In this document: positions 32,306-41,282 of the stretch, piece after piece
Layout: each line of letters opens with the position of its first letter
Numbering within the stretch: the stretch's first letter is position 1
From: Kordia sp965224175
GTDB lineage: Bacteria; Bacteroidota; Bacteroidia; Flavobacteriales; Flavobacteriaceae
Assembly (NCBI RefSeq): GCF_965224175.1
Contig: NZ_OZ245041.1
Location: 5,270,001-5,334,000, forward strand
DNA length: 64,000 nt
Direction: 5' to 3'
The notes under the pieces: model-generated
Databases searched by the model: none
The model's input: only the letters and a program-made list of their open reading frames with translations
What the model was told of the DNA's origin: nothing
Made by a program: the position numbers and the translations under genes

Positions 32306-34099
32306 TTAAGCTATCTTTTTTTGTGTAGACTGTATTAGAATTGCAAGTGTCATGACAACTACACAACCAAACAAATTCAGCCATAAATACGGCATTAAAT
32401 CGATCCACCAAACAATTACAACCAATATTTGAGTAATAAGAGCAGCTGTAAAAACAGCGTTTCCTCTCACATGCTTAAAGAAGAATGCCAATAAGAAAAT
32501 ACCTAATACATTCCCGTAGAAAATTGAACCAATAATGTTGACCAATTGTATTAAGTTTTCAGCCAAACTTGCAAAACAAGCAATGATAATGGCCAGAATT
32601 CCCCAACCTAAAGTGAACATTTTTGTTGCTTTTACATAATGAGCATCATCTTTTTCTTCTTTTAAATTTCTTTTGTATAAATCAATGGAAGTAATTGTTG
32701 CCAATGCATTGATTTCAGAAGCTGTAGACGACATTGCTGCAGATAGAATTACAGCTAATAGCAATCCAATTAAACCACTTGGCAGATGTTCTAAGATAAA
32801 CGAAATAAACATGTAATCACGATCGTTTGTTTCGCTGTCTTTTGCTGCATCTTTATACATTTTAGTTAATGCTGCGCTTTTTTCTTTGTAAACTTCACTT
32901 TCAGGATTTGCTGCCAATGCTGTTAATTCTTTGGAAAGCTTATCGTATTCAACGCCATAATCAGCATCAATAGCACGCTTGATTAAGTATTTTGCTTCAG
33001 CTCTATATGTTTTTTCAATACTGTCTAAACGTAATAATTTCTTTTTGTCAGTTTCATTGAAAGATTTAGCGAGATTTAGACTTAAGGTTTTTTTCTCGTC
33101 AAATAACAATTGTTGTTTTTTGTCTAAAGCAGCGTATTCGTCTTTGTATTCAGAAGCTTTTACTTTTTTCGTAGAAGCATCAATAAAGTTTAATGGTGAA
33201 GCATTAAATTGATAAAACACAAATACCATGATTCCTACCAAGAGAATGAAAAACTGCATTGGTACTTTTAGTAATCCGTTGAACATCATTCCCCAACGCA
33301 TTTCTTTTACAGATTTCCCTGAAAGATAGCGTTGTACCTGACTTTGATCAGTTCCGAAGTAGGAGAGAGCTAAGAAACTTCCTCCAATAATTCCTGTCCA
33401 AATGGTATATCTATTTTCTAAATCGAATGAAAAATCTAATACTTCCATTCTTCCTGAAGCACCTGCAATATCAAGTGCATTGGTAAAGCTTACATTTTCA
33501 GGAATTAAATCTAAAGTAATGAAAAAGGCTGCAAACATTCCTGCAAAAATGACAAACATTTGCTGCTTTTGTGTGACACTTACGGCTTTTGTTCCGCCGG
33601 AAACGGTATAAATAATTACCAAAACACCAATAATGATGTTGAGTGTCACTAAATTCCATCCTAAAACAATAGATAATATAATTGCAGGTGCAAAAATGGT
33701 GATTCCTGCTGCCAATCCACGCTGAATTAAGAATAGAATTGCAGTTAGACTTCTGGTTTTTAGATCAAAACGATTTTCTAAGAATTCGTACGCAGTGTAT
33801 ACTTTGAGTTTGTGATACAACGGAATAAAAACCATACATATAATTACCATTGCAATTGGCACTCCAAAATAGAATTGTACAAATCCCATTCCATCACTGA
33901 ATGCTTGTCCTGTAGTTGATAAAAATGTAATAGCACTTGCTTGTGTTGCCATTACTGACAGACCGATGGTCCACCATTTTGAAGAGTTTCCTCCTTTAAT
34001 ATAATCTTCAGCGCTTTTACTTCCGCGCGTTTTCCAGGTTCCATAACCAACAATTGCGGCCAATGTTCCAATTAATACAATCCAGTCTAATTCAACCAT
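32306..34099 (-). CDS. Sodium:solute symporter (SSS family)
   Basis: A 597-residue transporter with about 13-14 membrane helices. N-terminus LDWIVLIGTLAAIVGYGTW, the SSS stretch WTIGLSVMATQASAITFLS and SAAMSSTASEINALATITS are characteristic. Between two helices lies a charged, Lys/Glu-rich cytoplasmic insert (about 300-420), common in Bacteroidota SSS proteins. Substrate is unknown. It follows a tiny membrane-protein gene by 10 nt and the PIG-L gene upstream, suggesting an operon for uptake linked to deacetylation. Confidence 0.93.
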   Translation of the reverse strand: MVELDWIVLIGTLAAIVGYGTWKTRGSKSAEDYIKGGNSSKWWTIGLSVMATQASAITFLSTTGQAFSDGMGFVQFYFGVPIAMVIICMVFIPLYHKLKVYTAYEFLENRFDLKTRSLTAILFLIQRGLAAGITIFAPAIILSIVLGWNLVTLNIIIGVLVIIYTVSGGTKAVSVTQKQQMFVIFAGMFAAFFITLDLIPENVSFTNALDIAGASGRMEVLDFSFDLENRYTIWTGIIGGSFLALSYFGTDQSQVQRYLSGKSVKEMRWGMMFNGLLKVPMQFFILLVGIMVFVFYQFNASPLNFIDASTKKVKASEYKDEYAALDKKQQLLFDEKKTLSLNLAKSFNETDKKKLLRLDSIEKTYRAEAKYLIKRAIDADYGVEYDKLSKELTALAANPESEVYKEKSAALTKMYKDAAKDSETNDRDYMFISFILEHLPSGLIGLLLAVILSAAMSSTASEINALATITSIDLYKRNLKEEKDDAHYVKATKMFTLGWGILAIIIACFASLAENLIQLVNIIGSIFYGNVLGIFLLAFFFKHVRGNAVFTAALITQILVVIVWWIDLMPYLWLNLFGCVVVMTLAILIQSTQKKIA

Positions 34100-34109
34100 G
34101 TTATGTGGG

Positions 34110-34214
34110 TTATGAGAATAAATTCATGATGAGGTAAAAGAATAAAATATATGCCAAGTTGGCTACCAAGATTATGGTATACATTTTTTTCCAAACAAAT
34201 TTTTCGGTTTCCAT
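34110..34214 (-). CDS. 34-residue membrane protein ahead of the SSS symporter
   Basis: A frame too short for ordinary gene calls: starts METEKFVWKKMYTI, has one hydrophobic helix (about 13-33, LVANLAYILFFYLI) and ends at Ser. It fills the gap between the PIG-L stop and the symporter start (3 nt after one, 10 nt before the other), so it is almost certainly translated in the same operon. Small single-helix companions are known for some SSS-type and related transporters; a small-subunit role is inferred. Confidence 0.6.
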   Translation of the reverse strand: METEKFVWKKMYTIILVANLAYILFFYLIMNLFS

Positions 34215-34217
34215 GTG

Positions 34218-36749
34218 TTAGTTTTTTAGTTGCGGTTTTGTGACAATTTCAGATTTTCCAATAGAAATCATGTTTGTAAATAATTTGTATGCACCAGGAA
34301 CACCTGCAGGCAATTCACGGAAGAAACTTAAACCTGTGTAGATATAGTTTCCTTTTCCATATTTTGCAACTAATAAACTTCCTTTTTTGTCTGTCTCACC
34401 TTTGTCATGCATAGAAAGAATTGGTGTAAATTCTGGTGCCCAACTATTTGGGAAATACAATCCACGTTCTTGTACCCAACCATCAAAATCTTTAGCTTCT
34501 ATTTTGTTTGGAAAGTTTACTATTGAATGTTCTTTAGCAATGACTTCCACTTTTGCATTTTCATCTGTTACACGATCTCTGGAAAGTTGTAAACTATATG
34601 GAGCTAGTTCGCTTGGATCTACTTTTACACGACGATTAGTATTGTATTGTACAATTACATTTCCTCCATTTTTAACATAGTCTAAAATGAATTTTTGTTT
34701 AAATTTTAATTGATCTACAGTGTTGTATGCTCTAATTCCAACAACTACGGCATCGTATTTTGAAAGCGACTCAGCATCAATCGTTGCAGGATCAATAGTT
34801 TCTACTTCATAACCAATTTGGCGTAAACTTTCTGGAATTGCATCTCCAGCACCTTGAATATATCCAATGTATTGTCCGCCTTTTTGAATGTTCAATCGTA
34901 CTACTTTCGTTTCTGATGGTAATAAAACTGATTGTTTCGGAATATGGTCGTATTCAATTTCGCTTAAGGCTTGCGTATATTTTTTATCACCAATAAATAC
35001 TTCTGGTGTTAAAATTCCTTCGCTTTGCGTTGCTGGTGGAACTACTGTAAACATCAACGTTACTTCGTCTCCTTTTTGTTGAATATTTACTTTTTGCTTT
35101 GCAGGATATACTTTCCAACTATATGGATGCTTGATAGAAACATATCCATCAATATTATCTTTTCCTGCTTTCACGGTTACAGGAATTTCTTTGGCATCTT
35201 TTGTTGAAAAGATCAGCACTTTGTCTTTAAAGTTTGCTGTTACTTCAGGTAATATTTCAAATGGTTGATACAATTCACCTTTGTCTGGTTTTGAATAACG
35301 ATATACAACCGGTTTTGTAATTGTGATTGGTTTTCCTTCTATTTCAAGATTGAATAGTAACATTGCCGGTCTTGGTGTTTCTGGCAATCCACGCAATTGT
35401 TGATCAGCAACATTATACATTCCCAAAGTACCTTTTTCAAACAACCAATAAGGCGCAGAGTACTCATCTGTAGCTAAATTTGCGTCTAAAGAAAGATTCT
35501 CTCTTTTGTTTGGTAGCAATGTAAGATTCTTAACTTCTGTATTATTATTGCTAGTTGAAGTAATAGAAGTTAATTTGATTGTTGCTGTACTTCTATTTAA
35601 GGCTTCAATGTTAATTTTAACAGTACTTCTAGGAGTTGCACTTGGTGAAGCGGCAGAAGCTTCTAAGTATAATCCGGCGCAAGCCTGAATAATTGCTTCA
35701 ATTTCAACTAATTTAATCGCTTTCCAATGTTCATCTTCTAATTTTTGAATGAGTTCGTAAGCTTCAACCAATTTAGGTAAGTGTGAAGCAGGATTTACAA
35801 AGTCGAAGTTCTTTTCGATAGCATTTAAGATATTTCCAATAGCTTTTCCGCCTTTTACACGATTCCAAGAAGTATCTATTCCTGAAAATATATTGCTTTT
35901 ATCTTTTGGGAAATCACCTTTTAAAAATTCTACGTATTCTTGTTGCGTTCCACGTGTAGTAACGCGTCCAAAACCTTGGCATAAGTGTTGACTACTCGCA
36001 ATAGAAGCTAATTCGTTGTTAGACAGTCCTTTGAGTGGGTAGTATACACCAATATCGAAGTTTAGCATTTTACTTTTATCTGCTTCTTCAAATTTTTTGC
36101 GACTTCCATAAAACCACCAAGAGGTATTGAAAAATAAACGTGTTGGTTGCCAAGCATCATATGTTTTTAATTGTGATGCGTATGCAGACTTATCACCAGC
36201 CAAATCAAAGGCCTCCATGCTTAACATAGCAGAAGTTGTATGATGTCCATGTGTTCTTCCTGGCGTTCTATGGTCAAAACGATTGATGATCACATCTGGT
36301 TTGAATTTACGAATTGCCCAAACAACATCACTTAAAACTTCATCTTTATTCCAAATATCAAGCGTTTCGTCTGGATGTTTTGAATAACCAAAGTCGTTGG
36401 CACGTGTAAACATTTGTTGTCCGCCATCTACACGACGTGCAGCAAGCAATTCTTGTGTGCGAATGACACCTAATTGTTCACGAATTTCAGGACCAATTAA
36501 ATTTTGTCCACCATCGCCGCGTGTTAATGATAAATACGCAGTTCTTGCTTTTACATTGTTTGCTAAATAGGCGATGAGTCGTGTGTTTTCGTCATCAGGA
36601 TGTGCTGCAATATATAGTGCAGAGCCTAAGAAGTTGAGTTTTTGTACTTTCTCGTAGATTTGGTTGGAGGAAAGTTTATCAGGTTTTTGTGCTGAGCTTG
36701 TTGTAATAAAAGCACAAGTCACTAAAATAAACAATAATAGTTTTCTCAT
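34218..36749 (-). CDS. PIG-L family deacetylase, exported
   Basis: An 843-residue protein with a signal peptide (RKLLLFILVTCAFITTSS). The N-terminal PIG-L domain has AAHPDDENTR (zinc-binding HPDDE) and GRTHGHHTTSAM (His ligands). The C-terminal half has beta-rich and ThuA/GATase1-like parts (SKYDAVVVGIRAYNTVD, FVKNGGNVIVQ-like). Such enzymes de-N-acetylate amino-sugar conjugates in the periplasm. It is the first gene of an operon with the small membrane protein and the symporter. Confidence 0.92.
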   Translation of the reverse strand: MRKLLLFILVTCAFITTSSAQKPDKLSSNQIYEKVQKLNFLGSALYIAAHPDDENTRLIAYLANNVKARTAYLSLTRGDGGQNLIGPEIREQLGVIRTQELLAARRVDGGQQMFTRANDFGYSKHPDETLDIWNKDEVLSDVVWAIRKFKPDVIINRFDHRTPGRTHGHHTTSAMLSMEAFDLAGDKSAYASQLKTYDAWQPTRLFFNTSWWFYGSRKKFEEADKSKMLNFDIGVYYPLKGLSNNELASIASSQHLCQGFGRVTTRGTQQEYVEFLKGDFPKDKSNIFSGIDTSWNRVKGGKAIGNILNAIEKNFDFVNPASHLPKLVEAYELIQKLEDEHWKAIKLVEIEAIIQACAGLYLEASAASPSATPRSTVKINIEALNRSTATIKLTSITSTSNNNTEVKNLTLLPNKRENLSLDANLATDEYSAPYWLFEKGTLGMYNVADQQLRGLPETPRPAMLLFNLEIEGKPITITKPVVYRYSKPDKGELYQPFEILPEVTANFKDKVLIFSTKDAKEIPVTVKAGKDNIDGYVSIKHPYSWKVYPAKQKVNIQQKGDEVTLMFTVVPPATQSEGILTPEVFIGDKKYTQALSEIEYDHIPKQSVLLPSETKVVRLNIQKGGQYIGYIQGAGDAIPESLRQIGYEVETIDPATIDAESLSKYDAVVVGIRAYNTVDQLKFKQKFILDYVKNGGNVIVQYNTNRRVKVDPSELAPYSLQLSRDRVTDENAKVEVIAKEHSIVNFPNKIEAKDFDGWVQERGLYFPNSWAPEFTPILSMHDKGETDKKGSLLVAKYGKGNYIYTGLSFFRELPAGVPGAYKLFTNMISIGKSEIVTKPQLKN

Positions 36750-36907
36750 TAGGAAATATTTGGTTCAGTAAAATCAAAAATAGGAAAGTTCAACTAGTGA
36801 AATCTAGTTTTTAACGTTCTTTAACTTTTGTCGAAATTGATTTGAGAAACCAACAGTTTATTTGTGTTTTTTTGAAAGACTATTTTGATCACTTTTTGAT
36901 ATAAAAA

Positions 36908-36928
36908 AAGCGAACCGAAGTTCGCTTT
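36908..36928 (-). terminator. Terminator after RiPP precursor 1
   Basis: AAAGCGAA-CCGAA-GTTCGCTTT-type hairpin (AAAGCGAACCGAAGTTCGCTT); a near copy lies at 37262. Confidence 0.65.
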
Positions 36929-36946
36929 AAGTTTGAATTTGCTCTA

Positions 36947-37147
36947 TTAACAAAGAACACATCGAGAGTTACAAGAACGTGTTACACATATTTCACGATT
37001 GTCCGTATGTTTAATTGGGTCTGGTAATGGATTTGCAGGACAATACTGAGATTGATTTGTTGTTGGTGCACCACCAAATACATTACTTTTTAATGTGGAA
37101 ATTGTTTTTTTTCCTAATGATAAGTGTTTGATACTTCTTTTTTTCAT
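36947..37147 (-). CDS. RiPP (class I lanthipeptide-type) precursor 1
   Basis: A 66-residue peptide with the Bacteroidota lanthipeptide-type leader: MKKRSIKHLSLGKKTISTL fits LxLxxxxIxxL, followed by a cleavage site FGG. The core starts APTTNQ and is Cys-rich at the end (CNSRCVLC), but lacks the CxWxxC motif of its neighbours. Start at MKKRS, where the leader begins. It has its own terminator and is separated from the other three by 152 nt. Confidence 0.75.
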   Translation of the reverse strand: MKKRSIKHLSLGKKTISTLKSNVFGGAPTTNQSQYCPANPLPDPIKHTDNREICVTRSCNSRCVLC

Positions 37148-37261
37148 TTTAAATCTATTTTTAGTTTCAGAGTTCAAAGAACGTCGCATTTACTAAAAAG
37201 AAGTACAGGAAAAACACTGAAAACAATACGGAGAAGCACTAAAAAAAATAGGGACAAAAAA

Positions 37262-37283
37262 AGCGAACCGAAGTCCGCTCTTT
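37262..37283 (-). terminator. Terminator after RiPP precursors 2-4
   Basis: AGCGAACCGAAGTCCGCT hairpin followed by T-rich DNA on the minus strand; almost the same sequence as the terminator of precursor 1, so the terminator was probably duplicated with the gene. Confidence 0.55.
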
Positions 37284-37299
37284 TATATAAGTTATTATT

Positions 37300-37485
37300 T
37301 TATTCGCAACATAATGTGCGATAGCGTGTCTGTGGAAACGGACAGTCGAGCCAATAGCAAGTTCCTACATTTTCTGAGTAACATTGTCTATTGTTGGAAT
37401 CGCGTCCTCCTATAGGTAAGTTTACTTCCATATTAGAAATAGACTCTTTATTGAGTTGTAAACTTTTGATGTTTCTTTTTTTCAT
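37300..37485 (-). CDS. RiPP precursor 2 with CYWLDC core
   Basis: A 61-residue peptide: leader MKKRNIKSLQLNKESISNM, cleavage site IGG, core with TCYWLDCPFPQTRY and CCE at the end. The TCYWLDC stretch matches the [ST]CxWxxC motif shared with precursors 3 and 4. It is 31 nt after precursor 3 on the same strand. Confidence 0.8.
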   Translation of the reverse strand: MKKRNIKSLQLNKESISNMEVNLPIGGRDSNNRQCYSENVGTCYWLDCPFPQTRYRTLCCE

Positions 37486-37516
37486 GACTTTTAAGTTATA
37501 TGATAATTGTTCATGC

Positions 37517-37699
37517 TTACATTTGTTCGCAAATTGTCACTATTGGATCAGAGAATGGACATACCAACCAATAGCAAGAAGTAATGTCAGTGTCACAATT
37601 GTCCAAACTAGAGCCAAACCCACCTTTTGTAGCAGAAGTTTGCATGTTGGAAATTGATTTTTTGTTAAGCTGTAAATTTTTGATATTCCTTTTTTTCAT
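37517..37699 (-). CDS. RiPP precursor 3 with CYWLVC core
   Basis: A 60-residue peptide: leader MKKRNIKNLQLNKKSISNM, cleavage site KGG, core DNCDTDITSCYWLVCPFSD and a late Cys (ICEQM). Leader and SCYWL-x-CPF core almost repeat precursor 2, pointing to tandem duplication. Confidence 0.8.
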   Translation of the reverse strand: MKKRNIKNLQLNKKSISNMQTSATKGGFGSSLDNCDTDITSCYWLVCPFSDPIVTICEQM

Positions 37700-37722
37700 G
37701 GCTTATACTTCACAGATTTATT

Positions 37723-38004
37723 TTAACAACCACCACCATTTGGCATTGATGCTTCGCAATCTTCCCAAGCACAAGAGTTGTTAGAACCACAATTTGCTTG
37801 CGTTTGACCGTTTCCTGTGTTATTTCCACCGCCACCACCATACGGACAATAGCAATCACTCATAAAATCAGGTTCATTAGATGGACAATCTTGCCAAAAA
37901 CAAGAACCTCTTTGCGATTCATAACCACCATTTACACTCGATTTTTCTAAGTTAGAAATTGATTTTTTGTTAAGTCGTAATACTTTTAATTGTTTTTTCT
38001 TCAT
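37723..38004 (-). CDS. RiPP precursor 4 with two CxWxxC cores
   Basis: A 93-residue peptide, the first and longest of the set. Leader MKKKQLKVLRLNKKSISNL, cleavage site NGG, then SCFWQDCPS, a Gly/Asn-rich linker (GGGGGNN), and a second SCAWEDC. It looks like a two-module precursor. It is followed by precursors 3 and 2 with gaps of 23 and 31 nt. No LanB, LanC, protease or transporter gene is nearby. Confidence 0.78.
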   Translation of the reverse strand: MKKKQLKVLRLNKKSISNLEKSSVNGGYESQRGSCFWQDCPSNEPDFMSDCYCPYGGGGGNNTGNGQTQANCGSNNSCAWEDCEASMPNGGGC

Positions 38005-38058
38005 GATTTTAAATTTTTTATATCATTCAAAAAGTATGAAAAACAAGCGGGAACTTAT

Positions 38059-38073
38059 TACGGAAATACCGTA
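38059..38073. promoter_or_regulatory. Dyad upstream of the RiPP precursors
   Basis: TACGG-AAATA-CCGTA, a perfect 5-bp inverted repeat about 55 nt before the start of precursor 4 and between two divergent genes. A half site TTCCGTAG recurs about 40 nt further on. Candidate regulator site only. Confidence 0.35.
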
Positions 38074-38165
38074 GTTAACATTTGTATATATGGAGTTTAA
38101 CAAAATTTCTAATAATTTCCGTAGTTTTGAGAAACTCGATTCAACGTATAATTCTAAAGATATTC

Positions 38166-40028
38166 ATGAATACATTAAAAATTAGTGCTTTTTTACTGCT
38201 TGCTTGTTTAATTGTAAGCTGTTCTTCTACAGAAAAAGAAATGAAAGAAACCAATATATATGCAACAGATACACATTCATACGCTATGCCAAATGAAGCT
38301 GTTGCTAAACATTTAATGTTAGCTATTGATGTTAACTTTGATAAAAAAATCATCACAGGAACGGCTACATATACAATTGAAAGTACCAATGCTACTGAGA
38401 TTGTTTTTGATGCCAAAAATTTAAAGATCCATAAAACGACTGTTGATGGAAAAGAAGTAGAATTCACGCTTGGAACAAATGATGTAGTTTTAGGACAACC
38501 ATTGTCAATTCCTATCAAAGGCAATTCAAAAAAAGTAGCAATTCACTATGAAACAACCGATAAAACGGAAGCATTACAGTTTCTAAATCCGCAGCAAACA
38601 GCCGATAAAACACATCCGTTTTTATTAACACAAGGACAAGCTATATTAACACGAACTTGGATTCCTATTCAAGACAGTCCGCAACTTCGTCTAACGTATT
38701 CTGCAAAAGTAAAGGTGCCAAAAGATTTACTAGCAATTATGAGTGCTGAAAATCCGAAAGCAAAAAGTGATGACGGGCATTATAATTTTGAGATGAAACA
38801 ACCTATTTCTCCATATTTAATTGCCTTAGCTGTTGGTGATTTAGTTTATAAAGAAATAAGCCCGAGAACTGGTGTGTATGCAGAAAAATCTATGATTGAT
38901 AAAGTGCATTATGAGTTTGGAGACATGGAAAAAATGGTAAATGCAGCCGAAAGTTTGTACGGCGCATATGCTTGGGATCAATTTGATGTTGTGGTAGTGC
39001 CTCCAAGTTTTCCGTTTGGCGGAATGGAAAATCCGCGATTAACTTTTGCAACACCAACAGTAATTGCTGGCGATCGTAGTTTAACGAGTTTAGTTGCACA
39101 CGAATTGGCACATTCTTGGTCAGGAAACTTAGTAACGAATGCTACATGGGACGATTTTTGGTTGAATGAAGGTTTTACTGTGTATTTTGAAATGCGCATC
39201 ATGGAAGCTTTGTATGGAAAAGAATACGCAAACATGTTAGCTTCTATTGGAAGGCAAGATTTGGCTGAAGAAATTGAAAACTTCAAAGATTCGCCAGAAG
39301 CAACACATTTAAAATTAGACTTGAAAGGTAAAAATCCTGACGACGGAATGAATAGTATAGCTTACGACAAAGGATATTTATTTTTACGCACACTGGAAGA
39401 AAAAGTAGGAAGAGAAAAAATGGATGTCTTTTTAAAAGAATATTTTAATAAGCATGCGTTTTCAACCATGACAACAGAAAAGTTTGTTACGTATTTACAT
39501 ACTGAATTGTTAGCCAAAAACAATGTAGAATTCAATACGGATATTTGGATTTACAAAGCAGGAATTCCTGAAAATGCTTCAAAAATAGTTTCCGATAAGT
39601 TTCAAAATGTAGAAAATGCTATCATTGAATGGCAAAATGGAACCTTAAATGAAGCCGATTTATGCAAGAAAAACTGGAACATTCAACAGAAAATTCATTT
39701 CATCAGAAATATTCCAAAAGATATATCTATAGAAAAATTTACAGCTTTAGACAATGCTTGTAATTTTTCTAATGCTACAAATTCTTATATCGCAATGGTT
39801 TGGTTTGAACAATCTATCAATCATGATTACCATGCAAATAATGTAGATGCTCAAATAGAAAATTTCTTAATGACTGTTGGTCGTCGTTGGTATGTTTCTA
39901 CCTTGTACAAGGCATTTAAGCGCAATGACAAATTAGAAGAAGCAAAACGTATTTATGACAAAGCGCGTTCTAATTATCATTCTGTAACTGTAAATACAAT
40001 TGATGAGATGCTAGGCGTTTCGTATTAA
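38166..40028 (+). CDS. M1 family aminopeptidase (LTA4H-like) lipoprotein
   Basis: A 620-residue zinc metallopeptidase. Lipoprotein signal LLLACLIVSCSST near the start. Substrate motif PFGGMENPRLTFAT (GxMEN) and zinc motif VAHELAHSWSGN with the downstream NEGFTVYFE (HExxH-x18-E) are intact. C-terminal helical domain as in leukotriene-A4-hydrolase relatives. Periplasmic or surface peptidase. Start chosen at MNTLKIS, where the signal peptide begins. Confidence 0.94.
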   Translation: MNTLKISAFLLLACLIVSCSSTEKEMKETNIYATDTHSYAMPNEAVAKHLMLAIDVNFDKKIITGTATYTIESTNATEIVFDAKNLKIHKTTVDGKEVEFTLGTNDVVLGQPLSIPIKGNSKKVAIHYETTDKTEALQFLNPQQTADKTHPFLLTQGQAILTRTWIPIQDSPQLRLTYSAKVKVPKDLLAIMSAENPKAKSDDGHYNFEMKQPISPYLIALAVGDLVYKEISPRTGVYAEKSMIDKVHYEFGDMEKMVNAAESLYGAYAWDQFDVVVVPPSFPFGGMENPRLTFATPTVIAGDRSLTSLVAHELAHSWSGNLVTNATWDDFWLNEGFTVYFEMRIMEALYGKEYANMLASIGRQDLAEEIENFKDSPEATHLKLDLKGKNPDDGMNSIAYDKGYLFLRTLEEKVGREKMDVFLKEYFNKHAFSTMTTEKFVTYLHTELLAKNNVEFNTDIWIYKAGIPENASKIVSDKFQNVENAIIEWQNGTLNEADLCKKNWNIQQKIHFIRNIPKDISIEKFTALDNACNFSNATNSYIAMVWFEQSINHDYHANNVDAQIENFLMTVGRRWYVSTLYKAFKRNDKLEEAKRIYDKARSNYHSVTVNTIDEMLGVSY

Positions 40029-40046
40029 AAACATTAATAAACGAAG

Positions 40047-40079
40047 AAAGGATACAATAAGGGCATATTGTATCCTTTT
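40047..40079 (+). terminator. Terminator of the M1 peptidase gene
   Basis: AAAGGATACAATA / TATTGTATCCTTT stem with an AGGGCA-type loop, followed by T. Confidence 0.8.
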
Positions 40080-40258
40080 CCTAATGAGATGATATCTAAG
40101 CCAGCAGGTTAAGGCGTGGAATTATGACTTAAATATGCTTAGTAAATAATTTATCAGATTATTATTCTAAATTTCGTGAATTTTTAGAACTTCTGATTAC
40201 GGTTTTACCATATAACCGCTATTTGATTGCTATTGTCATATCTTTCTTTTTGTAGGAT

Positions 40259-41200
40259 TTATAATCCTAATTCTTTTCGTAAAACACTATCTTTTACGCT
40301 ATTTTTAGACCAATACGGACTTTTCAACTGTTTGATTCTCGTTGCTTTAGTCGTTAAAGTTTTTGCTGAATTTCCATAGCCACTTTTAGAAACTTCTGTC
40401 CAACTCAAAATATCGTGCGGAAAGCTAGTATTGAAATTTATGGTTAATTTTCTGTTCAATTTTGGATAGTCTAAAGTGTATGTTGTAGTTGCTCCAGAAG
40501 CTGTAATTGATGCAGTAACATCGTATGTTTTTAATGGAATATGCTTCATGCGTAATACTTCAAAAGCTGGAATGATTTGTAATTTGCCAATGGGTAATTG
40601 TGTAGGATCAACTCTTAATTTTGTCCACAATTCATCTTCTAGAATTGCTTTGTCTAAAGAAAATTTCTGATCTGATTCACTTTCAAAATACGAATATGAT
40701 TGTATGTCAAACTCTGTTTTATTGTTTAGTTGCGTAAATACATGTCCGCACCATTCTTGCATGGAAGATGTTACTTTCATCGCATGCTGATTGTTTGCAA
40801 CAGGATAAAAAGTGCTCGACATGACGCTGTATGGATAAATTCCCGTATGAAATTTTTTAGTAGCATTCAATTTTAAAACAGGCACATTGTTTCCTCTTTG
40901 TTGATCTGCTTTCACCTGTTTTTCTGGATTAAAATCTTCTGTTACATATACTAAAACGGCTTTTCCTTTATGGATTTCTCCGTACCGAGCTTGTTCGAGT
41001 TCAAAAGAAGTCAATTCTGCTGTTCCGGCGTACCAATACTTCTTAAATTCTTCAGAAATAGGTTGTGCAGATTCTGTAGTTTTTGCGGTTGAGGTTTTTG
41101 TCGCTTCCGCGGAAGTGTCATTCTTTACATTAGAACATGCGATAATGGTTCCAATAACGGTAAGTCCTGCTAATATAAATTGTCGGGAAATGGATTTCAT
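40259..41200 (-). CDS. Conserved flavobacterial lipoprotein
   Basis: A 313-residue lipoprotein: signal MKSISRQFILAGLTVIGTII, lipobox ending C (IACS). It continues Ser/Thr-rich, then YWYAGTAELTSFELEQARYG and KAVLVYVTEDFNPEKQVK. Proteins of this type are sometimes labelled 'septum formation inhibitor Maf', but no Maf motif is present. Function unknown. Start chosen at the signal peptide; the longer frame adds 43 basic residues without family support. Confidence 0.75.
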   Translation of the reverse strand: MKSISRQFILAGLTVIGTIIACSNVKNDTSAEATKTSTAKTTESAQPISEEFKKYWYAGTAELTSFELEQARYGEIHKGKAVLVYVTEDFNPEKQVKADQQRGNNVPVLKLNATKKFHTGIYPYSVMSSTFYPVANNQHAMKVTSSMQEWCGHVFTQLNNKTEFDIQSYSYFESESDQKFSLDKAILEDELWTKLRVDPTQLPIGKLQIIPAFEVLRMKHIPLKTYDVTASITASGATTTYTLDYPKLNRKLTINFNTSFPHDILSWTEVSKSGYGNSAKTLTTKATRIKQLKSPYWSKNSVKDSVLRKELGL

Positions 41201-41282
41201 CGTTTTTTTTATAAAGATATTTAAAAACAGTGATATCGCTATACGGTTTAACAATCTGTTAGAGAATTTATTATGCGCTTTT

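Noticed and set aside
37723..38004. Precursor 4 as a fusion or misassembly of two peptides
   Set aside because: There is only one leader, and the Gly/Asn linker joins two different CxWxxC modules in a single clean frame.
40259..41200. Annotation as septum formation inhibitor Maf
   Set aside because: It has a lipoprotein signal and none of the Maf motifs; the true Maf gene is at 53620-54213.
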